A DNA stretch of 64,000 nucleotides from Bog-756 sp963745955 (GTDB lineage: Bacteria > Actinomycetota > Acidimicrobiia > Acidimicrobiales > RAAP-2). The translations under genes and the position numbers were made by a program. The notes beneath the pieces are model-generated. The model was not told where the DNA came from. It ran no database searches and saw nothing but the letters and a program-made list of their open reading frames with translations. The stretch spans positions 124,001 through 188,000 of the forward strand of contig CAVUZI010000005.1 in NCBI GenBank assembly GCA_963745955.1. Direction: 5' to 3'. Of this stretch, positions 25,604 through 33,318 are shown one piece after another (position 1 is the first letter of the stretch; each line of letters begins with the position of its first letter).

Positions 25604-26582
25604 ATGATCTCCTACGTCCTCCGGCGGTTGGCCATCAGTGTCGTGGTGCTGCTCCTGGCCACGATCCTGGTCTTCCTGCTGGTGGCCGAATCGGGCAACC
25701 CGCTGGCTCTGTTGCGGTCCAATCCGAAGATCCCCCACTCGACCATCGTGGCCCGGGAGAAGCTCCTCAACCTCAACCATCCGCTCTGGGACCGGTACTG
25801 GATCTGGTTGAGCCACGCCGTCCAGGGGAATTTCGGACTGGACATCGCCGGCCAGTCGGTCAGGCCCCTGTTGGTCTCCCACCTGCTGGTCACGTTGCGC
25901 ATGGTGATCCTGGCCACCCTGCTTGTCCATCGTGCTGGCCATCGCCGTCGGCGTGTACGCCGCCCTCCGCCAGAACAAGCTCGGCGACCGGGTGGCCACG
26001 GTCACCAACTTCATCTTTCTGGCCGCGCCGGTCTTCGTGGTCGGCCTGCTGCTCAAGGACTTCGTGGCCATTCCCATCAACCAGCACCTCAACCGCATCG
26101 TCTTCTACACCAACGGCGAGCAGAGCCCGACGCTCACCGGCTCGTTCCTCTCCCGCCTGCCCGACTACGCCGCCCACACCGCCCTGCCCACCATCACCCT
26201 CATCCTGGTGACCTACTGCGTCGTGGGCCATCTACCAACGGGCGTCGATCATCGAGATGAGGGACAGCGACCACGTGCGGCTGGCCCGGGCCAAGGGCAT
26301 CTCCCCCCGGCGGGTGCTCATGCGCCACGTCCTCCGCAACGCCCTCATCCCGGTCACCACGGTGATCGCCCTGGACTTCGCCGCCGTCCTCGGGGGGGCG
26401 CTCATCACCGAGATCGTCTTCGGCTGGCAGGGCCTGGGCGTCTGGTTCTCAACGGGGTGACCACCCTCGACATGAACATCTCGCTGGCCTACCTGCTCAT
26501 CACCGCGGTCTTCGTCATCCTGTTCAACCTGCTGGCCGACATCCTCTACGCCTTCCTCGATCCGAGGATCCGCTATGACTGA
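25604..26582 (+). CDS. Peptide-type ABC transporter permease, DppB class (three frameshifts)
   Basis: The corrected product of about 326 residues starts MISYVLRRLAISVVVLLLAT, typical of DppB/OppB, and has six membrane segments with the cytoplasmic EAA loop RLARAKGISPRRVLMRHVLR followed by NALIPVTTV. The reading passes through frames 2, 0, 1 and 0: an extra T near 25922, an extra G near 26225 and a lost C near 26450. Each correction restores family-typical sequence (LLSIVLAIAVGVYAAL, CVWAIYQRASIIEMRDSDH, WFLNGVTTLDMN). It pairs with the next permease to form the channel. The stop overlaps the dppC-type start by 8 nt. Confidence 0.9.
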
Positions 26583-27571
26583 AACCTCGGATCTGTCTCC
26601 CCGCCAGCAACGCCGCCAAGGCGTGGCCATGACCGAAGCCGGCATGCACACCCTGCCCGGAGCGGCCCCGAGCGCCGGGTCCGACGACGACAGCCAGGGG
26701 ATGACCGAGGACACCCGGGGCCAGCTGGCCACGGTGGCCCACCGGTTCATCCACGACCCGCAGGCCGTGATCGGACTGGTCCTCTTCTTCGGGATGGCCA
26801 TCGCCGCCATCCTCACCGGACTCTTCTGGAAGTACAGCTACACCAGCATCACCAACACCCTGAACGCCCCGCCCTCCCTCTCCCATCCCTTCGGGACCAA
26901 CACCATCGGCGGCGACATGTTCGCCCAGGTCATGCGGGGCACGCTCCAGGACATCGAGATCGCCCTCCTCGTGGCCCTCATGGCCACCGTCCTCGGGGCC
27001 CTGGTCGGCGCCATCGCCGGCTTCTACGGTGGCCGGGTCGACTCGGCCCTCATGCGCTTCGTCGACCTCATCCTGGTCATCCCGGTCCTGGTCATTCTCA
27101 TCGTGCTGGCCAACATCGTGGCCAAGCAGGCCGACAACTGGTTCTGGCTGGCCATCATCATCGGCGCCGTCTCGTGGACCTACATCGCCCGGCTGGTGCG
27201 GGCGGACTTCCTCACCCTCCGGGAGCGCGAATTCGTCGAGGCGTCCCGCGCCCTCGGCGCCAGCAACAGCCGGCTCATCACTGCGCCACATGCTGCCCAA
27301 CGCCCTCGGGCCGATCATCGTCAACGCCACCATCACCGTGGCCCTGGCCATCTCGTTGGAGTCGACGCTGTCCTTCCTCGGGCTCGGCATCCAAGCCCCC
27401 GCCGTCTCGCTCGGCCTGCTCATCGACCAGGGCCAGGACTCGGCCACCACCGAATGGTGGCTGTTCGTCTTCCCGGTGGTGTTCCTGATGGTGCTCATCC
27501 TCTCCGTCTTCTTCATCGGCGACGGTCTGCGGGAGGCGTTCGACCCCAAGAAGAACAGGGTCCGGGCCTGA
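26575..27571 (+). CDS. Peptide-type ABC transporter permease, DppC class (frameshifted)
   Basis: The corrected product is about 332 residues. The 55-residue polar N-terminus is longer than usual for DppC/OppC. After the first membrane segment (VIGLVLFFGMAIAAILTGLF) come HPFGTNTIGGDMFAQVMRGT, the DppC hallmark, and the EAA loop EFVEASRALGASNSRLILRH. One inserted A near 27283 throws the frame; the second part (MLPNALGPIIVNATITVALA, SFLGLGIQAPAVSLGLLI) continues one frame over. With the previous permease it forms the transmembrane pore. It overlaps dppB and ends 1 nt before the first ATPase gene, so the five transporter genes are one operon. Confidence 0.9.
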
Positions 27572-27572
27572 G

Positions 27573-28688
27573 ATGACCGAACCGACACTGGCGGTCGACC
27601 AGCTGGTGGTCGACTTCGCCACGTCCGGCGAACCGGTCCACGCGGTGCGGGGAATCAGCTTCTCGCTGGCTCCCCAGGAGGTGCTGGGCATCGTGGGCGA
27701 GTCGGGATCGGGGAAGTCGGTGACCGCGCTGGCCGCCATGGGCCTCCTGCCCAAGAACGCCCGGGTGAGCGGGTCGGTCACCTATGACGGCCAGGAGATG
27801 CTGGGGCTGAAGGAACGCGAGCTGGCCAAGATCCGTGGCGTCGGGATCGCCATGATCTTCCAGGACCCGATGACCGCCCTCAATCCGGTGTACACCGTCG
27901 GTTGGCAGATCGTCGAAGCCATCCGCGCCCACCAGGACGTCAGCAAGGACGAGGCCATGGCCAAGGCGGTGTCGCTGCTCGAGACGGTGGGGATCCCCAA
28001 CGCCGCGGAGCGGGTGGGGAACTTCCCGCACGAGTTCTCCGGCGGCATGCGCCAGCGGGTGGTCATCGCCATCGCCATGGCCAACGACCCCGCGGTCATC
28101 CTGGCCGACGAGCCGACCACGGCCCTGGACGTGACCGTGCAGGCCCAGGTGCTCAGCTCGCTCAAGACGGCCCTCGAAGAGACCCGGGCGTCCCTGCTGC
28201 TCATCACCCACGACCTCGGGGTCATCGCCGGCCTGGCCGACCGGGTGCTGGTCATGTACGCCGGCCGACCGGTCGAGATCGGGACGGTCGAACAGATCTT
28301 CTACGAACCGTCCATGCCCTACACGCACGGGCTGCTGGGCTCACTGCCGCGACTGGACAGCGACGGCCGCGACCGGCTGCGCCAGATCCCCGGATCACCG
28401 CCGTCCATGATCGGGACCCGGACCGGCTGCCCGTTCGCACCGCGATGCCCGCTGCGGGCGGACATCTGCGACCACGAGGAGCCCGAGCTGCGTCCGGTGA
28501 CCGCCATGGCCACGGCCGGCCCGGGTTCGCCGCTGGACGGCGGGGCGGGTGCGGTCGCGGGCGCCGTCGACGGCCGGTCGGCACCTGAACACCTGTCCGC
28601 CTGCCACTTCGCCGACCAGGTGGCCCGGCTGCCGGTGGCGTCCATGTTCCCCGACACCTCGGTCGACCAGGAAGGGGTGGCGCCGTGA
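27573..28688 (+). CDS. Peptide-type ABC transporter ATP-binding protein, DppD class
   Basis: The 371-residue ATPase has Walker A GESGSGKS near residue 41, the Q-loop in MIFQDPMTALNPV, the signature SGGMRQRVVIAIAMA, Walker B VILADEPTTALD and the switch His in LLLITHDLGVIAGLADRVLV. The C-terminal oligopeptide/dipeptide extension with CPFAPRCPLRADICD is typical of DppD/OppD and can hold an iron-sulfur-type Cys cluster. An Ala/Gly/Asp-rich insert sits between the Cys motif and the final CHFADQVARLP. It energises uptake with its partner ATPase downstream, whose GTG overlaps the stop by 4 nt. Confidence 0.95.
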   Translation: MTEPTLAVDQLVVDFATSGEPVHAVRGISFSLAPQEVLGIVGESGSGKSVTALAAMGLLPKNARVSGSVTYDGQEMLGLKERELAKIRGVGIAMIFQDPMTALNPVYTVGWQIVEAIRAHQDVSKDEAMAKAVSLLETVGIPNAAERVGNFPHEFSGGMRQRVVIAIAMANDPAVILADEPTTALDVTVQAQVLSSLKTALEETRASLLLITHDLGVIAGLADRVLVMYAGRPVEIGTVEQIFYEPSMPYTHGLLGSLPRLDSDGRDRLRQIPGSPPSMIGTRTGCPFAPRCPLRADICDHEEPELRPVTAMATAGPGSPLDGGAGAVAGAVDGRSAPEHLSACHFADQVARLPVASMFPDTSVDQEGVAP

Positions 28689-29743
28689 GCTCCTCCGCCC
28701 CGGCCGGGCCGGAGGAGGGTCCGTCGCCGGCCGGGACCGTGACCGACGACGGGAGCGAGCCGCTCCTGTCGGTCACCGGACTGGTCAAGCACTACCCCAG
28801 ACGCGGCGGTTCGTTCGTGCGCCACCAGGTCGGCGTGGTGCATGCGGTGTGCGGCATCGACTTCACCATCAACCGGGGCGAGACCCTCGGCCTGGTGGGC
28901 GAGTCCGGCTGCGGGAAGACGACGGCGGGACGGTCGGTGCTGCAGCTGGTCGAGCCCACCTCGGGTTCGGTCCGCTTCGACGGCCGCGAGCTCGTGGGAC
29001 TGGGCAACCGGCAGATGCGAGACGTCCGCAAGGACATCCAGGTGGTCTTCCAGGACCCCTTCGCATCACTCGACCCTCGGATGCCGGTGGGTGACTCGAT
29101 CGCCGAGCCCCTCCACATCCACGGCCTGTGGGAGCGCGGTTCGGGCCGGCGCCAGGTTGCCGACGCACTGTCGCTGGTGGGGCTGGAGCCTCACTATGCC
29201 AACCGGTTCCCCAACGAGTTCTCCGGTGGCCAGCGCCAGCGCATCGGGATCGCCCGGGCGCTGATCCTCGAGCCCAAGTTGCTCGTCCTCGACGAGCCCG
29301 TGTCCGCGCTGGACGTGTCGATCCAGGCGGGAGTGGTGAACCTGCTCGAGGATCTCCAACAGCAGCTCGGGATCTCCTATCTCTTCATCGCCCACGACCT
29401 GTCGGTCGTCCGCCACATCTCCGACCGGGTGGCGGTGATGTACCTCGGGCGCATCGTGGAGATCGGCAACCGCACCGATGTCTACGAACGGGCCGAACAT
29501 CCCTACACCCAGGCCCTCCTGTCGGCCGTGCCGGTCCCGGATCCCCGCCGGGAACGGTCGCGTACCCACATCGTCCTCGAGGGGGACGTGCCCAGCCCCG
29601 AGCACCCCCCGAGCGGATGCCGCTTCCGGACCCGCTGCTGGAAGGCCCAGGACCTCTGCGCCGAGGAGGACCCGCAGCTGGTGGACCGCGGCGCCGGTCA
29701 TCCCGTGGCGTGCCACTTCCCCGAGCCCCTGTCCACCGTCTGA
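28685..29743 (+). CDS. Peptide-type ABC transporter ATP-binding protein, DppF class
   Basis: The 352-residue partner ATPase has VKHYPRRGG at the start, Walker A GESGCGKTT, the Q-loop VVFQDPFASLDPRM, signature SGGQRQRIGIARALI, Walker B LLVLDEPVSALDVSIQAGVV and the switch His in LFIAHDLSVVRHISDRVAV. It ends with the oligo_HPY-type tail CRFRTRCWKAQDLC. GTG 28685 overlaps the dppD-class stop (GTGA). It completes the transporter (binding protein, two permeases, two ATPases). About 180 nt without an assigned gene follow before the MFS gene. Confidence 0.95.
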   Translation: MSSSAPAGPEEGPSPAGTVTDDGSEPLLSVTGLVKHYPRRGGSFVRHQVGVVHAVCGIDFTINRGETLGLVGESGCGKTTAGRSVLQLVEPTSGSVRFDGRELVGLGNRQMRDVRKDIQVVFQDPFASLDPRMPVGDSIAEPLHIHGLWERGSGRRQVADALSLVGLEPHYANRFPNEFSGGQRQRIGIARALILEPKLLVLDEPVSALDVSIQAGVVNLLEDLQQQLGISYLFIAHDLSVVRHISDRVAVMYLGRIVEIGNRTDVYERAEHPYTQALLSAVPVPDPRRERSRTHIVLEGDVPSPEHPPSGCRFRTRCWKAQDLCAEEDPQLVDRGAGHPVACHFPEPLSTV

Positions 29744-29924
29744 GTCGACCACCGGGCCCGGAGCATCCACGGTGTGTGAACCCGTCGCCTGGGCGTCCTG
29801 AGCCCACGGGCCTGCAGCCCCCGATCCGGGCGCTGCCCCTGAGCCCGGCGACGAACGGGGAGACTGGTGCGATGATCACGGCTGCCGACCCCGCCGGCGG
29901 GAGCACGGTCGCGGCCGGTGCCCG

Positions 29925-31256
29925 GTGAACAGCGGAGGGCGGGCCGGCGGGCCGGAGCCACACGAGCCCGGGGCCGCCGGCCGCCACCAGCTGCTCCTCC
30001 ACGGCTGGACCGACCCGGCCGTGGTGGGCCTCGGCATCGTGGCCCTCGCCGCCGGCTTCGGCCAGTTCGGCCTGACCGCCACGCTCGGCGACGTGGCCCG
30101 GCACTTCGGCCACGTGCTGCACGGCACGTCGATCACCGACGAGGCCGGACTGTCCGGCACCCAGCTCGGCCTCGGACTGGCCATCATCCGACTGGCCTCA
30201 CTCGGGGGCCTGCCCATCGCCGGCCTGGCCGATCGGGTGGGCCGGCGCCGGATCCTGCTGTTCGCCTGTGGTCTCGGGCTCGCCGTCACCGCGGCCTCAG
30301 CGGCCAGTCCCGGGTATTGGTGGTTCGTCGTCATCTTCGCCGTCGGCCGGCCGTTCCTGTCGGCGGCGTACGCCGTGGCCCAGGTGGGGGCGGCCGAGGA
30401 GACCGGTTCGACCCAGCGGGCGGCGGCGGTGGCCCTGGTGGCCGCCGGCTATGCGGTCGGGGCCGGCGCCACCGCCGTCATCTACGGGGCGATCGGACAC
30501 TCGATCGGATACCGGGGCGTCTTCCTGCTGGCCCTCGTCCCGATGCTGGCCCTGCCCTTCGTGGCCCGGTGGGTCTCGGAGCCGGACCGGTTCGTGCAGG
30601 CCGAGCGGTCGGCGGAGCGGCGGCGGCCGGTGCTCGGCGCCGTGGCCCACCGCTACCGTGGACGCCTGGTCCTCGTGACCTCGCTGGCCTTCTCGCTCGG
30701 GATCATCACCGGGCCGGCCAACAGCTTCGTGTTCCTCTACGCCCAGAACGTGAAGCACTTCCCCGGCTATGCCGAGTCGGCCATGGTCGTCGGCGCGGGG
30801 ATCCTCGGCTTCGGCGGCCTCCTGGCCGGGGTGCGGCTGGCCGACCGGATCGGCCGGCGGCCGACGGCCATGGGGGCCATGGTGTGCATCGGGGCGTGCG
30901 GCATCCTGTGCTACAGCGGCAGCGGGCCGGCCCTGGTCGTCGGGTACCTGCTCGGCATCACCGCCGGAGGGGTCATCGCCCCGGCCGCCGGAGCCTTCGT
31001 CAATGAGCTGTTCCCCACCCCGGTGCGCGCATCGGTGGCCGGATGGAATGTGGCCGGGGCGGTGCTCGGCGCGGTGGCCGGGCTGCTCCTGTTCGGCGCG
31101 GTCGCCGACGCCGGCAGCCGGTTCGCGCCCGCAGCCGTGGTCACCTTCCTTCCAGCCATGGCGCTGAGCGGCCTGGTCTGGTTCCTCCCCGAGACGCGCG
31201 GCCACGAGCCCGAGGAATTCTGGCCGGCCGCGGGGGGCGCCGAGGTGGCCCCGTGA
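29925..31256 (+). CDS. Major facilitator superfamily transporter
   Basis: The 443-residue protein has 12 predicted membrane segments and the MFS motif A between helices 2 and 3 (GLADRVGRRRILLFACGLGL), repeated in the second half as GVRLADRIGRRPTAMGAM. Near helix 11 NELFPTPVRASVAGWNVAG resembles the sugar-porter/aromatic-acid-porter PESPR-like region. The ending WFLPETRGHEPEEFW also fits the metabolite:H+ symporter branch. The substrate is unknown. GTG 29925 overlaps the TGA of an 18-codon ORF (29872-29928), and its own stop overlaps the next start as GTGA, so it leads a three-gene cluster of membrane proteins. Confidence 0.88.
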   Translation: MNSGGRAGGPEPHEPGAAGRHQLLLHGWTDPAVVGLGIVALAAGFGQFGLTATLGDVARHFGHVLHGTSITDEAGLSGTQLGLGLAIIRLASLGGLPIAGLADRVGRRRILLFACGLGLAVTAASAASPGYWWFVVIFAVGRPFLSAAYAVAQVGAAEETGSTQRAAAVALVAAGYAVGAGATAVIYGAIGHSIGYRGVFLLALVPMLALPFVARWVSEPDRFVQAERSAERRRPVLGAVAHRYRGRLVLVTSLAFSLGIITGPANSFVFLYAQNVKHFPGYAESAMVVGAGILGFGGLLAGVRLADRIGRRPTAMGAMVCIGACGILCYSGSGPALVVGYLLGITAGGVIAPAAGAFVNELFPTPVRASVAGWNVAGAVLGAVAGLLLFGAVADAGSRFAPAAVVTFLPAMALSGLVWFLPETRGHEPEEFWPAAGGAEVAP

Positions 31257-31679
31257 CCCGCACCCACGGACTGACCGGCGTACACCGGTGGGCGGTGGCG
31301 GTGGCACTGGTGGCGGCGCTGGCCTACGCGTCGTTGGCCTCACTGACCCACCCCTTCACCGACGGAGCGGACATCGTGACCGCGCTGCCGATCGTCGTCG
31401 CCTTGGCGGCTATGCTGGTGCGGATGCGGTCCTCGTGGCGTCCCGCACCGGTGGTCGACGCCGACGGGCCCGGCTCCGACCCCGAACCGGTTGTGGTCGG
31501 CGTGGGCGGTGACAGCCGCCCTCGTCGCCGGGTGGGAGGTCTACTGCTACACGGCCGGGCCGAGGTCACAACACCCGACGTTGAGCTCCCTGACCGACGG
31601 GCTCGACTCCAGCCACGGCGGCAAGGCCCTGGCCTTCGTCCTGTGGCTGGCACTGGGCTGGTACCTCGTCCGGCAATGA
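31253..31679 (+). CDS. Small multi-pass membrane protein, unknown function (frameshifted)
   Basis: The first frame gives VTRTHGLTGVHRWAVAVALV and two hydrophobic segments up to about residue 58. A polar stretch (VVDADGPGSDPEPV) follows, then in another frame a third and fourth hydrophobic part (WSAWAVTAALVAGWEVYCYT and LAFVLWLALGWYLVRQ) with LSSLTDGLDSSHGGKA between. One indel near 31480-31495 joins them into about 142 residues. I do not recognise a named family with certainty. GTG 31253 overlaps the MFS stop and its own stop overlaps the next ATG (ATGA), so the three genes are translationally coupled. Confidence 0.65.
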
Positions 31680-31876
31680 CCTCCCATCAGTGGACCCTTC
31701 TCGTGTGGGGACTGCTCGGCCTGGTGGTGCTGGCCGGCCTGGTGTCGGCCGGCCTGACCCGGGGGCGGTTCCCCGGGCCGGGCGCTCTGGTCGTGCGGAT
31801 CACCGCCACCCACACCGGGCGCGTCCTGCTCGTGGTGGGGTGGGCGTGGCTCGGCTGGCACCTCTTCGCCCGTTAG
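31676..31876 (+). CDS. Very small membrane protein (66 aa)
   Basis: The 66-residue protein has two hydrophobic segments (WTLLVWGLLGLVVLAGLVSA and VLLVVGWAWLGWHLF) joined by a short basic loop (GLTRGRFPGPG), ending GWHLFAR. From memory, small actinobacterial DUF6186-type proteins have the same two-helix plan and a GWHxFAR-like end, but I cannot confirm the family. It overlaps the upstream membrane gene by ATGA. Both small proteins probably act with the MFS transporter or assemble together in the membrane. Confidence 0.7.
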   Translation: MTSHQWTLLVWGLLGLVVLAGLVSAGLTRGRFPGPGALVVRITATHTGRVLLVVGWAWLGWHLFAR

Positions 31877-32035
31877 AGCCCATCATGGAGGAGGTCCGCG
31901 GGTGGGTCGTTCCGGCGCACGTCCGACCCAGTGGCCGGCCGTCACCCGGCACCCGGCACCCGGGCCCCCGGTGCTGCATCATTGGGACATGGACGGCACG
32001 GTGGACGGCGGCGGCGACCCCCTCTGGGGGGCCCG

Positions 32036-33304
32036 GTGACACGTCGCCGGATCGGCGCCCTGGTCGTCGTAGCCGTCCTCATCGTGGTGGCTGTCGTGAC
32101 CGGGCTCCTGGTGTCCGGCGGCTCGCCGCAGTCCGCTGCCCCGGTCCGACTGGCGGCCGACCCCTACGCCCATGCGCCGGGAGCCACCACGCTGGCCGGG
32201 ACCGGGTCGCCCGGGTTTGCCGGGGACGGGCGACCGGCTGCCGACGCCGAGCTCAACGCTCCGACCGGTGTCGTCGAGGACAGGTCGGGCGATCTCTTCA
32301 TCGCCGATACCGACAACTGCCGGGTGCGGGAGGTTCCGGCCAGGTCGGGCACCTCCTTCGGCATCCGCGTGCAGGCCGGTCACATCGTGACCGTCGCCGG
32401 GGGGCCGTGCTCCGACCCCAGCCGCAATCCGGAACCGGTGGCGCTGGCCCTCGATCCGGCCGGCGACCTGTTCATCGCCTTCGGATCGGCGGCCAGGGTG
32501 GAGGAGCTTCCGGCCACCGGCACCCCGACGACGCTCGCCGGCACCGGGGTGGCCGGGTTTGCCGGCGACGGGGCGCCGGCCCGACAGAGCCAGCTCGATG
32601 ATCCCACCGGTTTGGCGGTGGATGCGGCCGGAGATCTCCTCATCGCCGACACCGCGAACTGCCGGGTGCGCCTGGTGGCCGCCGCGGACGGCACCCGGTT
32701 CGGGGTGCCCGTGGTCCGGGGGGACATCTACACCGTGGCCGGCAACGGGATCTGCGGGTCGGCCGGGGACGGCGGTCCGGCCACCGACGCAGAGGTCTGG
32801 GACCCGGGGGCACTGGCCCTCGATGCCTCCGGCGACCTCTTCGTGGCCGACCAGGGGAACAGGACCATCAGGGAACTGGCGGCCCGAACCGGGACCTTCT
32901 ACGGCGTGCCCATCGCCGCCGGTCACCTGGGCACCGTGGCCGGTGACGGGTCCTACGGCCCCTACCTGGTCGACGGCCTGTCCGCCCAGGGCATCGCCGC
33001 AGAGCTCAACTTCCCGACCGCCATCGCCGTCGACAGCCGAGGCAACCTCTCCATCGCCGACGGCGCCATGCACGCCATCCGGTTCGTCCCCGCCGTCGCC
33101 ACCACCCTGCTCGGCAAACCGGCGCAGGCGGGCGACATGTACACGGCGGCCGGTGCCGTGAGCACGGGCTCGCTCCACGACGACACCACCTGGGTACAGA
33201 CACGACTCCTGCAGCCGGCCGGGCTGACCATATCGCCCGTCGGCGCGCTGATCTACTCCGACAGTCAAGCCGATGTGGTGCGGGAGCTGCCCGAGGCGGG
33301 CTGA
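32036..33304 (+). CDS. NHL-repeat beta-propeller protein, membrane-anchored or secreted
   Basis: The 422-residue product begins with a basic stretch and one membrane segment (IGALVVVAVLIVVAVVTGLL), so it is exported or anchored. About five NHL-like repeats follow, each with a pattern such as LDDPTGLAVDAAGDLLIADT, NCRVR and then a glycine-rich TLAGTGVAGFAGDGAPA turn. Repeats of this kind form a six-bladed propeller used for ligand or polymer binding, sometimes with lyase activity. No catalytic motif is visible. GTG 32036 directly precedes TRRR and the membrane helix. The gene converges with the rhamnosidase gene (14 nt between stops), so a role in glycan binding is possible but only inferred. 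Confidence 0.85.
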   Translation: MTRRRIGALVVVAVLIVVAVVTGLLVSGGSPQSAAPVRLAADPYAHAPGATTLAGTGSPGFAGDGRPAADAELNAPTGVVEDRSGDLFIADTDNCRVREVPARSGTSFGIRVQAGHIVTVAGGPCSDPSRNPEPVALALDPAGDLFIAFGSAARVEELPATGTPTTLAGTGVAGFAGDGAPARQSQLDDPTGLAVDAAGDLLIADTANCRVRLVAAADGTRFGVPVVRGDIYTVAGNGICGSAGDGGPATDAEVWDPGALALDASGDLFVADQGNRTIRELAARTGTFYGVPIAAGHLGTVAGDGSYGPYLVDGLSAQGIAAELNFPTAIAVDSRGNLSIADGAMHAIRFVPAVATTLLGKPAQAGDMYTAAGAVSTGSLHDDTTWVQTRLLQPAGLTISPVGALIYSDSQADVVRELPEAG

Positions 33305-33318
33305 TGTGTCCCGAGCGG

